The notes under the pieces were generated by a model, which ran no database searches, was not told where the DNA came from, and worked only from the letters and a program-made list of their open reading frames with translations. From Pseudomonadota bacterium (lineage in GTDB: Bacteria; Pseudomonadota; Alphaproteobacteria; Caulobacterales; Caulobacteraceae), in contig JAEZCL010000219.1 of NCBI GenBank assembly GCA_023433585.1, positions 1 to 16,230 of the forward strand: a stretch of 16,230 bases of DNA, written 5' to 3'. A program made the translations under genes and the position numbers. Within the stretch, counting starts at the first letter, position 1. Every line of letters begins with the position of its first letter. This document shows, in pieces, positions 7,375-13,744 of the stretch.

Positions 7375-8246
7375 GCCAGGCCCTCGGCCTCATCGGCCTT
7401 TTTACGGCGCAGTTCGATCAGGCGGACGCACCAGATCGACACCTCGTAGAGCAGCACCAGCGGCACGGCCAGCATCAGCTGGCTGATCGGATCCGGCGGC
7501 GTCACCAGGGCGGCCACCACCACCACGCCGACGATCGCATAGCGCCGCCCCTCGGACAGCATCTTCGACGACAGGATGCCCGCCAGGCCCAGCAGGGTGA
7601 CCACCAGCGGCAGTTGGAAGCACAGGCCGAACGCCAAGAGCAGCGCCGTAATCAGGTTCAGATAATCCGACACGCGCGGCAACAGCGACACCGCCACCTC
7701 GCCGCTGATCTGCTGGCTCAGCGAGAACCACATCACGAACGGCATCATGACGTAATAGACCAGCGCCGCCCCCGCCAGGAACAGCAGCGGCGCGGCCAGC
7801 AGGAACGGGAAGAACGCCTTGCGCTCGTTGCGGTAGAGACCCGGCGCCACGAAACGATAGAGCTGCCAGGCCAGCACCGGGAACACCAGCACCACCGCGC
7901 CGAACGCGGCCAGCTTGATCTTGGTGAACAGGATCTCCAGCGGCGCGGTGTAGATCAGGCTGACGGCCTCGGACGTGTTCTCCGGCGGCGGACGCAGGCC
8001 CGCCGTCACCGCGATCAGGTCCAGCGGCGAACCGCCATGCGCATCGCCCGTATAGAGCGCGCTGGCCGCCGCGAACGGCTTGACCAGGAAGATGTAGAGC
8101 GGCTCGGCGAAGGCGAAGCACAGGATGAAGCCCGCCAGGAACGCCGCGACGCACACGATCAGACGGCCGCGCAGTTCGATCAGGTGATCCAGCAGCGGCG
8201 CGCGCGACGCCTCGATTTCGGCCTCGTCCTGACCGTCGCGGCTCAT
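7371..8246 (-). CDS. tatC: Sec-independent protein translocase TatC
   Basis: The polytopic core of the twin-arginine translocase; with TatB it recognises the RR signal peptide of folded precursors. The 291-residue protein shows the N-terminal cytoplasmic motif PLLDHLIELRGRL (17-29), containing the conserved Glu (Glu24, equivalent to E. coli Glu15), FVAPGLYRNERK in the first cytoplasmic loop and six hydrophobic segments. The first periplasmic loop is about 30 residues longer than in E. coli, carrying a Gly/Pro-rich stretch between LYTGDAHGG and PPPENTSEA. Its start overlaps the tatB stop by 4 nt (ATGA), typical of translational coupling. The stop overlaps that of the convergent lipase gene in TTAA. 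Confidence 0.97.
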   Translation of the reverse strand: MSRDGQDEAEIEASRAPLLDHLIELRGRLIVCVAAFLAGFILCFAFAEPLYIFLVKPFAAASALYTGDAHGGSPLDLIAVTAGLRPPPENTSEAVSLIYTAPLEILFTKIKLAAFGAVVLVFPVLAWQLYRFVAPGLYRNERKAFFPFLLAAPLLFLAGAALVYYVMMPFVMWFSLSQQISGEVAVSLLPRVSDYLNLITALLLAFGLCFQLPLVVTLLGLAGILSSKMLSEGRRYAIVGVVVVAALVTPPDPISQLMLAVPLVLLYEVSIWCVRLIELRRKKADEAEGLA

Positions 8247-8764
8247 GACTTCGCCTTCCGGGGCTTGCGGGCCGCAGGCGATGATTTTGCGGGCGCGCGG
8301 GCCTTCGACGCTGTCCGGGCCGGGGCCTTCTTCGCCTTCGAGGCGGTCTTGGCGGCGGCCTTGGGGGCGGCCTTCTTCGGCGTCGGCGCGGTCGCAGGCT
8401 CTGGCGTGGGCGGCGTCTCCGCAGCGGCCTGGGGCGGCGCGAGCGCGGCGGGCGCCGGGGCGTCCAGCGGACGGTTCAGGTCATCGCGGATGTCCTTGAA
8501 CGCCTTGTCCGCCTCGGCGCCCAGGGGAACCATCTGGCCGGTGCGCAGGGCCTCGACCTCCTTGCGCAGTTCGTCCAGTTCGGACTGGCGCGCCATTTCG
8601 TCGAAGCTGGCGCGGAATTCACTGGCCATGGCGCGGGCCTTGCCCATGGCCTTGCCCACCTTGCGCATCAGCAACGGCAGATCGCGCGGCCCCACCACGA
8701 GCAGGGCCACCAGCGCGATCACGACAAGCTCCATTCCCCCAATGCCGGGGGCCAGACCGCCCAT
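8243..8764 (-). CDS. tatB: Sec-independent protein translocase TatB
   Basis: The TatB subunit, forming the receptor complex with TatC. The 173-residue protein has a short N-terminal membrane helix (about 11-25, MELVVIALVALLVVG), the hinge Gly-Pro (GPRDLP) that marks the TatA/B family, then an amphipathic helix (LLMRKVGKAMGKARAMASEFRASF). Residues 100-173 are a low-complexity Ala/Pro/Lys tail ending in a strongly basic stretch, common in alphaproteobacterial TatB and probably disordered. A GGAGAG Shine-Dalgarno lies 8 nt before the ATG. It follows tatA after 26 bp and overlaps tatC. Confidence 0.96.
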   Translation of the reverse strand: MGGLAPGIGGMELVVIALVALLVVGPRDLPLLMRKVGKAMGKARAMASEFRASFDEMARQSELDELRKEVEALRTGQMVPLGAEADKAFKDIRDDLNRPLDAPAPAALAPPQAAAETPPTPEPATAPTPKKAAPKAAAKTASKAKKAPARTASKARAPAKSSPAARKPRKAKS

Positions 8765-8790
8765 GTGTCAGGCTCTCCGCTGGGCGACGA

Positions 8791-9000
8791 TCAGTGGGTC
8801 CGTTCCTTGTCGTCCTCGGTGCGCGGCAGCGTTCCCGCGCGCTCGTCCTCGGGCTTGCCGTCGTCCTTCAGGCCGTCGCGGAAGGCGCGGATGCCCTTGG
8901 CGGCGTCGCCCATCAGGCCCGACAGCTTGCCGCGACCGCCGAACAGCAGCAGGACCACGGCGATGACGATGATCCAGTGCCAGATGCTGAAGGCGCCCAT
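8791..9000 (-). CDS. tatA: Sec-independent protein translocase TatA
   Basis: The pore- or patch-forming Tat subunit. Its 69 residues have the expected layout: a short membrane helix (WHWIIVIAVVLLLF, about 7-20), the hinge FGGRGKLSGLMGDAAKG, an amphipathic helix, and a charged tail (KDDGKPEDERAG). The LFGxGKLS motif separates it from TatB. A GGAG Shine-Dalgarno lies within AAGGAGAACACCG directly before the ATG. It is the first gene of tatABC; a candidate promoter lies about 55 bp upstream. The scpAB genes that often precede tatABC in alphaproteobacteria are not adjacent. Confidence 0.96.
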   Translation of the reverse strand: MGAFSIWHWIIVIAVVLLLFGGRGKLSGLMGDAAKGIRAFRDGLKDDGKPEDERAGTLPRTEDDKERTH

Positions 9001-9050
9001 CGGTGTTCTCCTTGCGGACCCCGGGGGCCCGTTACGAATACGGTTCAGCC

Positions 9051-9080
9051 CATATAGGCCAAAGCCCGGCGCCGCGCCAA
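9051..9080 (-). promoter_or_regulatory. candidate promoter of tatABC
   Basis: On the minus strand TTGGCG (9075-9080) is followed by 18 bp and TATATG (9051-9056), about 50 bp before the tatA start. Both boxes fit a sigma-70-type alphaproteobacterial promoter reasonably, and the AT-rich -10 stands out in a GC-rich region. No start-site data are available. Confidence 0.4.
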
Positions 9081-9355
9081 GCGAGCCTTGTCCGGTTCCG
9101 TCACATTAATCCTGAAGGCATCTCGCGGCGGCCGCGCCGCAAGCGGCCCAGACGCCTTGGACTGTCGGACTGAAAAACAGTCTAATTGGACTCTAATTCC
9201 GAACGGCCTCCGTCTCTTTTTCCTTGACCGGACACGATAGGCCGCGCCGAAGGGGGCGGGCGGAAAAGGGTGGTCGGCGAGTGCGGTCCCCTGCCCCCGC
9301 CGGGTCTGGGAGAGGGAAAAGCGGGATCAGCGCGCGGGATCCAGGCCGCAAATCG
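9081..9355. other. rest of the 355-bp gap between tatA and the DUF1343 gene
   Basis: No gene is supported here. The stretch holds copy 1 of the dispersed AT-rich repeat (about 9156-9275) and otherwise GC-rich sequence with G-runs and C-runs near 9250-9320. No convincing terminator with a T-tract was found for the DUF1343 operon that ends at 9356. Confidence 0.6.
9156..9275. repeat. dispersed intergenic repeat, copy 1
   Basis: An AT-rich core (9156-9201) followed by a G-rich arm recurs at 15664-15782. The block 9178-9201 differs from 15686-15709 at one of 24 positions. Within the core, GACTG and CAGTC flank five A's (9169-9183), and the heptamer TCTAATT occurs twice 11 bp apart (9181-9187, 9192-9198). 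A GACTC (GAnTC) CcrM-type methylation site lies at 9189-9193. The G-rich arm resembles the second copy only loosely. It sits in the tatA upstream gap. Confidence 0.75.
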
Positions 9356-10558
9356 TCAGTAGAGCAGGAACGGCCGCCGTTCTTCCATCCACACCGCCTC
9401 GTCCGGGATAGTCAGGGAGTCCAGGTCGCCAGGTGCGGCGGCGGCGTCATCCACCCATTCACGCAGCGCCGGTCCGCCGTTGATGACGTCGATGGGCAGC
9501 TTTCCAAAGGCGTATTCATAGGGAAAGTCGCGCCACAGGTCGTAGTCGGGCCAGAGCTGCCGGATCGCCTTGAAGCCCAGCGCCTGGACCCGCCAGGGCC
9601 GGAAGGCGGCGTGATCGTAATGCGGCCCTTCCACATGCATCTGAATACCGTGGCACAATTGCCTGACATGCTTGTGGAAAGTCGGCTCGAACCACATATC
9701 GCGCAGGACGCAGCCGTCCAGCCATTCCGGCGCCAGGGCCTGCATTTCGGCGATCACCGCCCGCGCATCGATGTCCGGCGCGCCGAACAGCTCCAGCGGC
9801 CGGGTCGTGCCGCGCCCTTCCGACAGGGTCGCGCCTTCCAGCATCACCGTGCCCGCATAACAGCGGGCCATCGACAGGTTCGGCGCATTGGGGCTGGGGT
9901 TCACCCAGGCGCGCTCCAACAGCGGCCAGCCGAAGCCGGGACCTTCGTCAGGGTACCAGCTTTCCATCGTGATGACACGGTATTCCACATCGATCTTGAA
10001 GTGATGGATAAACCAACGGCCCAGCTCGCCCATGGTCAGGCCGTGGCGCATGGGGATGGGGCCGGCGCCCACGAAGCTCTCCCAGCCGGGCCGCAGGGTC
10101 AGGCCCTCCACCGGCCGCCCCGCCGGATTGGGCCGGTCCAGCACCCACACGCTCTTGCCGTGTTTCGCCGCCGCCTCGAGCACATAGAGCAGGGTGGTGA
10201 CATAGGTGTAGATGCGACAGCCCAGGTCCTGAAGGTCGACCAGGATGACGTCGAACGTCTCCATCCATTCGTCCTTCGGGCGGCGCACCTCGCCATAGAG
10301 GCTGAACACCGGGACGCCGTGCACCGGATCGCGGTAGTCCGGGCTCTCCATCATGTTGTCCTGAAGGTCGCCCTTCATGCCGTGCTGCGGCCCGAACAGG
10401 GCCGTCAGGGTTATGTCGGGACAGGCCGCCAGGGCGTCCACCGCATGGGTCAGGTCCGCCGTCACCGAGGCCGGATGGGCCAGCAGGGCCACGCGCCGCC
10501 CCTTCAGGCCGCGCCGCAGCTCGGGATCGGACAGCAGGCGGTCGAGGCCGGTTTTCAT
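9356..10558 (-). CDS. DUF1343 protein (NamZ / GH171 exo-N-acetylmuramidase-like)
   Basis: A 400-residue protein of the DUF1343 (YbbC) family. The characterised Bacillus member NamZ is an exo-beta-N-acetylmuramidase that removes MurNAc from the non-reducing end of peptidoglycan fragments. Family landmarks are LFGPQHG (54-60), SLYGE (86-90), VDLQDLGCRIYTY (107-119) and LDRPNPAGR (140-148). Unlike many members there is no signal peptide or lipobox, and the ATG at 10558 opens directly into MKTGLDRLL, so the product is predicted cytoplasmic and would act on imported muropeptides if active. The start overlaps the stop of the DOMON-like gene by 4 nt (ATGA), making a two-gene operon. Enzymatic activity is inferred from family only. 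Confidence 0.88.
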   Translation of the reverse strand: MKTGLDRLLSDPELRRGLKGRRVALLAHPASVTADLTHAVDALAACPDITLTALFGPQHGMKGDLQDNMMESPDYRDPVHGVPVFSLYGEVRRPKDEWMETFDVILVDLQDLGCRIYTYVTTLLYVLEAAAKHGKSVWVLDRPNPAGRPVEGLTLRPGWESFVGAGPIPMRHGLTMGELGRWFIHHFKIDVEYRVITMESWYPDEGPGFGWPLLERAWVNPSPNAPNLSMARCYAGTVMLEGATLSEGRGTTRPLELFGAPDIDARAVIAEMQALAPEWLDGCVLRDMWFEPTFHKHVRQLCHGIQMHVEGPHYDHAAFRPWRVQALGFKAIRQLWPDYDLWRDFPYEYAFGKLPIDVINGGPALREWVDDAAAAPGDLDSLTIPDEAVWMEERRPFLLY

Positions 10559-11067
10559 GGCAACTCCAGCACGAATGAGTCGGGGTGATGGAAGTCCGGC
10601 TTATCCGACGGGTGCGCCAGAGCCCAATAGCTGACCGCGCCGTCCAGGGTCTCGATGACGGCGCAGAGTCCGAACCGCCCGTCCGCATCTTCGGGCAGAC
10701 GCACGTCCGCCGTCAGCACGAAGACGCCCGGCGCATGGCGCGCGACGATCACCGGCGCGGCGTGGTCCAGCGGCGTCATGCCCTCGCGGTAGCCGTCAAA
10801 GCCATAGGCCGCCCAGGCGCCCGAAGGCGACAGATTGTATTCGGCATAGCCCCCTGCCCGCCCGGCGAAGACCTCGAAACAGGTCGTCCGCCACAGGCCG
10901 TCGGTCCGGGCGCGCGGCGCCGCGCCGGGCCAGCGCACCGCCTCGACCCCGCCGCTCAGGCTGTATTCGAGCGCCAGCCCGCGCCCGTCCCGGCGCGCCT
11001 CGACCCCGACGGTGAAGCCGTCGCCGCCCTCCGACGAGGGGTGACACAGAAGCGGGATGCGTTTCAT
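10555..11067 (-). CDS. DOMON-like domain protein
   Basis: A 170-residue protein recognised as a DOMON-like family member. It has the motif TTCFEVFAG followed by YAEYNLSPSGAWAAYGFDGYR, and the C-terminal SYWALAHPSDKPDFHHPDSF. DOMON-like domains are beta-sandwiches that in other contexts bind sugars or haem; the ligand here is unknown. There is no signal peptide or transmembrane segment. It is the first gene of an operon with the DUF1343 gene (4-nt overlap), which makes a sugar or muropeptide ligand tempting but unproven. The start is the ATG at 11067; the Shine-Dalgarno is weak. Confidence 0.85.
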   Translation of the reverse strand: MKRIPLLCHPSSEGGDGFTVGVEARRDGRGLALEYSLSGGVEAVRWPGAAPRARTDGLWRTTCFEVFAGRAGGYAEYNLSPSGAWAAYGFDGYREGMTPLDHAAPVIVARHAPGVFVLTADVRLPEDADGRFGLCAVIETLDGAVSYWALAHPSDKPDFHHPDSFVLELP

Positions 11068-11088
11068 CCAGGTCGTGCCCCTATGGAT

Positions 11089-11226
11089 CCGTCATCCTCG
11101 GGCTTGTCCCGAGGACCCATTGCGCCCTCAAGCGCGATTGAGGACCGGTTTCAGCGATCAGCGGAACCCCTGCTATGTTCGCGGCGCACCTGCCGTGGGC
11201 CCTCGGGACAAGCCCAAGGGTGACGG
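11089..11226. repeat. 138-bp palindromic (MITE-like) intergenic element
   Basis: Two 31-bp inverted arms (11089-11119 and 11196-11226) match at 28 of 31 positions. Each arm is itself a hairpin; in the left arm CTCGGG and CCCGAG flank CTTGT. The 76-bp interior contains a further hairpin, CCTCAA/TTGAGG around six bases (11126-11143), and no supported gene. The arm outline TCATCC-stem-GGACCCA is also seen in the arms around the GIY-YIG gene at 12649-13036. The element occupies half of the 283-bp gap between the DOMON-like gene and tyrS. Confidence 0.85.
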
Positions 11227-11350
11227 AGAATTGAATCAGCACGACCGCTGACGCCGAGCGTAACGGCCTTTCACTTGATCGCTTCATCTTCATAGACTCC
11301 CGACCGCCGTGCTACACGCCCTTTCCCCCCGATCAAAGCCGATCCGAGCC

Positions 11351-12646
11351 ATGACCGACACCGCCTTCAAGTCCGAGTTCCTGCGCACCCTGCAGGCGCG
11401 CGGCTACATCCACCAGATCACCCATCCGGACGAGCTGGACACAGCGGCGGCCTCGGGCGTGATCTCGGGCTATATCGGGTTCGACGCCACGGCGCCGTCG
11501 CTGCACGTCGGCAGCCTGATCCAGATCATGATGCTGCGGCGGCTGCAGCAGGCGGGCCACAAGCCTGTCGTGGTCATGGGCGGCGGCACCACCAAGGTGG
11601 GCGATCCCACCGGCAAGGACGCCTCGCGGCCGCAGCTGAGCGACGCCGACATCGCCGCCAACATCGCCGGCATCCGCACGGTGTTCGAGCGCTTCCTGAC
11701 CTTCGGCGACGGGCCGACCGACGCGGTCATGATCGACAACGACGAATGGCTGTCGACATACGGCTACGTCGAGTTCCTGCGGACCTACGGGACGCACTTC
11801 ACGGTCAACCGCATGCTGGCCTTCGATTCGGTGCGCATCCGGCTGGAGCGCGAGGAGCCGATGACGTTCCTCGAGTTCAACTACATGCTGATGCAGTCGG
11901 TGGACTTCCTGGAGCTGAACCGGCGGCTGAACGTGACGCTGCAGATGGGCGGGTCGGACCAGTGGGGCAACATCACCTCGGGCGTCGACCTGGTGCGTCG
12001 GGTGGACCAGAAATCGGCCTTCGGCCTGACCACGCCGCTGCTGACCACGGCCTCGGGCGGCAAGATGGGCAAGACGGCGCAGGGGGCGGTGTGGCTGAAC
12101 GCCGAGCAGCTCAGCCCCTATGACTACTGGCAGTTCTGGAGGAACGCCGACGACGCGGACGTGGGCCGGTTCCTGCGCCTGTTCACCGACCTGCCGCTAA
12201 ACGAGATCGCCCGGCTGGAAGCGCTGGAAGGCGCCGCGATCAATGACGCCAAGAAGGCCCTGGCCGACGCCGCCACCACCATGCTGCACGGGGCCGAGGC
12301 GGCGCTGAAAGCACGAACGACGTCAGAAGAGGCTTTCGAAAAAGGTCGCGCCACAACGGACCTGCCCACTCGAGAGTTGGTCTGGGCCGGGACCCCAGAG
12401 GAACAAGAGCGGCATGGCGGCCCCTTCCAGATGAGACAAGCGGAGGCCCTTTTGAAGGCTTCCGAACTGTCACCTTCGATTGGGCAGGCCCGGAAGAAGA
12501 TTCAGAACGAGGGCGTGTGGATCAACGACATCCTCATCAAGGATCCAGGCTATCTGTTCGGTCTTAAGGATGTCGATTCCGATGTCGAGGCTTTCAAGGT
12601 GAAGCTTGGCAAGCGTGGCGGGATCGTCCTCGTGAAACCCGTTTAA
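11351..12646 (+). CDS. tyrS: tyrosyl-tRNA synthetase
   Basis: A class I aminoacyl-tRNA synthetase charging tRNA-Tyr; 431 residues from the ATG at 11351. The HIGH motif is HVGS (52-55), YIGFDATAPS (41-50) forms the tyrosine site, GGSDQWGN (200-207) is the conserved substrate-binding segment, and the KMSKS loop is KMGKT (238-242), the form I associate with alphaproteobacteria. The C-terminal S4-like tRNA-binding domain covers about 361-431. An upstream GTG at 11309 would add 14 unconserved residues, so 11351 is preferred. G+C falls from about 75% in a sampled block (11581-11640) to about 57% from about codon 317 to the end, matching the GIY-YIG gene that follows. The stop TAA (12644-12646) lies against the left arm of the GIY-YIG element. 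Confidence 0.97.
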   Translation: MTDTAFKSEFLRTLQARGYIHQITHPDELDTAAASGVISGYIGFDATAPSLHVGSLIQIMMLRRLQQAGHKPVVVMGGGTTKVGDPTGKDASRPQLSDADIAANIAGIRTVFERFLTFGDGPTDAVMIDNDEWLSTYGYVEFLRTYGTHFTVNRMLAFDSVRIRLEREEPMTFLEFNYMLMQSVDFLELNRRLNVTLQMGGSDQWGNITSGVDLVRRVDQKSAFGLTTPLLTTASGGKMGKTAQGAVWLNAEQLSPYDYWQFWRNADDADVGRFLRLFTDLPLNEIARLEALEGAAINDAKKALADAATTMLHGAEAALKARTTSEEAFEKGRATTDLPTRELVWAGTPEEQERHGGPFQMRQAEALLKASELSPSIGQARKKIQNEGVWINDILIKDPGYLFGLKDVDSDVEAFKVKLGKRGGIVLVKPV

Positions 12647-12648
12647 CT

Positions 12649-13036
12649 TCCGCTCATCCCCGCGCACGCGGGGACCCAGATCGGAGCAAGCTAGATCATG
12701 GCCTTCTACACCTACATCATGGCCAGCCGCCGGAATGGGACGCTCTACACCGGCTCGACGGATAGCCTTGTGATCCGCGCAGGACAGCACAAGGCGAGGA
12801 CCTTTGACGGTTTCACCGCCAAATATGGTGTAGATCAACTGGTGTGGTTCGAGGTTCATGGCTCACGCGAAGGCGCTTTCCGGCGTGAGCGGCAGATCAA
12901 GAAATGGAAACGTCGCTGGAAAGTGCAGATGATTGAAGAATGTAATCCCGACTGGCGGGATCTGTATGACAAGGTGCGCCTTGGCGATCTCAAGGATGCG
13001 CCCGACTGGGTCCCCGCGTGCGCGGGGATGAGCGGA
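12649..13036. mobile_element. putative GIY-YIG nuclease element bounded by perfect 31-bp inverted repeats
   Basis: The arms at 12649-12679 and 13006-13036 are perfect reverse complements over 31 bp, and pairing continues a few bases outward with a one-base gap. Each arm contains a palindrome with 8-bp stems: TCCCCGCG, CA, CGCGGGGA at 12657-12674, and the version with TG at 13011-13028. The 388-bp unit contains only the GIY-YIG gene. No target-site duplication is evident. Mobility is inferred from layout; palindromes of this general type are abundant in related genomes. Confidence 0.6.
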
Positions 13037-13048
13037 GTTGAAGAGTGA
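12698..13048 (+). CDS. GIY-YIG nuclease family protein
   Basis: A 116-residue single-domain protein of the small GIY-YIG group (COG2827 type), predicted to cut DNA by a metal-dependent mechanism. The GIY-YIG signature is degenerate: YTY at 4-6 and YTG at 17-19. The catalytic glutamate is Glu64 in AFRRERQIKKWKR. Basic residues (KKWKRRWK) could contact DNA. Residues 103-113 (DWVPACAGMSG) are encoded by the right inverted-repeat arm rather than by family sequence. G+C is about 57% over 12721-12960. GGAG (12683-12686) lies 11 nt before the ATG. The stop overlaps the GTG start of bcp by 4 nt (GTGA). Its role is unknown; association with the flanking palindromes suggests it acts on them. Confidence 0.88.
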   Translation: MAFYTYIMASRRNGTLYTGSTDSLVIRAGQHKARTFDGFTAKYGVDQLVWFEVHGSREGAFRRERQIKKWKRRWKVQMIEECNPDWRDLYDKVRLGDLKDAPDWVPACAGMSGVEE

Positions 13049-13512
13049 CGGATATCATCGAAGGCTCAACAGCCCCCGCGTTCGACCTGCCCGCCGACGG
13101 CGGCGGCCGCGTGTCGCTGGACGACTTCGCGGGACGCTGGGTGGCGCTCTATTTCTATCCCAAGGCGGACACGCCCGGCTGCACCAACGAGAGCAAGGAT
13201 TTCAGCGCGCTGAAGACCGCGTTCGGGCGCGAGAACGCCGTGGTCATCGGCGTTTCGAAGGATCCGGTGAAGAAGCTCGACCGTTTCAAGGCCAAGCACG
13301 AACTGAACGTGATCCTGGCCTCGGACGAGGGCGGCGACGTGTGCGAACGCTACGGCGTCTGGGGCGAGAAGACGCTCTACGGCCGCAAGTTCATGGGCAT
13401 TGAACGCGCCACCTTCCTCATCGCGCCGGACGGCGTCATTCGGCGCGTGTGGCGCAAGGTCCGGGTTCCCGGCCACGCCCAGGCCGTTCTGGACGCGGTG
13501 AACGTGGTTTAA
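13045..13512 (+). CDS. bcp: peroxiredoxin, BCP/PrxQ type
   Basis: A thiol peroxidase reducing hydrogen and organic peroxides; 155 residues, cytoplasmic. The peroxidatic cysteine is Cys46 in TPGCTNES. The usual resolving cysteine five residues later is absent (Lys51). The only other cysteine is Cys100 in DVCERYGVWGEK, a position also occupied in E. coli BCP. It may therefore work as a 1-Cys enzyme or use Cys100. The start is a GTG at 13045, with GGAG (13034-13037) 7 nt upstream; that ribosome-binding site lies at the edge of the right arm of the GIY-YIG element, and the start overlaps the nuclease stop. Other landmarks are YFYPKADTPGC and GIERATFLIAPDG. Confidence 0.94.
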   Translation: MTDIIEGSTAPAFDLPADGGGRVSLDDFAGRWVALYFYPKADTPGCTNESKDFSALKTAFGRENAVVIGVSKDPVKKLDRFKAKHELNVILASDEGGDVCERYGVWGEKTLYGRKFMGIERATFLIAPDGVIRRVWRKVRVPGHAQAVLDAVNVV

Positions 13513-13524
13513 CCGCGTCCTTTT
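13494..13524 (+). terminator. possible intrinsic terminator of bcp
   Basis: CGCGGT (13494-13499) pairs with ACCGCG (13512-13517) across a 12-nt loop spanning the stop codon, followed by TCCTTTT. The stem is short and the T-tract is interrupted, so it is weak evidence. Confidence 0.35.
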
Positions 13525-13678
13525 ACAACGTCGTCATGGTCGCCGTGCATAAGGACGAAACAACTCTGACCGACGGCGGCAGATTCTCTGAAATACACCC
13601 AATAGGCGAAGTTAACCTTCGTCAGCATCGTGTGCGGTGAAATCCGCCCCCGCATCAGCCTTCATTACGGGAAGGGCC

Positions 13679-13707
13679 TTGCGCCCCGACCACTGTTCAC
13701 GGATAAC
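13679..13707 (+). promoter_or_regulatory. candidate promoter of the M23 peptidase-bactofilin operon
   Basis: TTGCGC (13679-13684), a 17-bp spacer and GATAAC (13702-13707) form a plausible sigma-70-type promoter, with transcription expected near 13714. A GATTC (GAnTC) CcrM-type site lies upstream at 13582-13586, and an inverted repeat CGAAG/CTTCG around TTAAC at 13607-13621. Boxes are imperfect. Confidence 0.35.
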
Positions 13708-13729
13708 GACGGCCGAACGTTGGGGGACG

Positions 13730-13744
13730 TTAACCGATGATTAA
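13730..13744 (+). promoter_or_regulatory. candidate CtrA binding site overlapping the M23 start codon
   Basis: TTAA (13730-13733), exactly 7 bp, TTAA (13741-13744) matches the TTAA-N7-TTAA consensus of the cell-cycle regulator CtrA in Caulobacterales. It spans the ATG at 13737. A site downstream of the predicted transcription start would be expected to repress. A single half-like GTTAACC lies at 13611-13617. Confidence 0.45.

Noticed and set aside
7257..8966. 569-codon open frame on the plus strand opposite tatC and tatB
   Set aside because: The minus-strand genes are unmistakable TatC and TatB. The frame encodes Arg/Gln/His-rich sequence typical of a GC-rich antisense shadow.
9224..10588. 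454-codon open frame on the plus strand opposite the DUF1343 gene
   Set aside because: It has no recognisable domain and a composition typical of an antisense shadow, and the DUF1343 protein on the other strand has clear family motifs.
11309..11350. upstream GTG as the tyrS start
   Set aside because: It adds 14 residues not expected in TyrRS; the ATG at 11351 gives the normal N-terminus.
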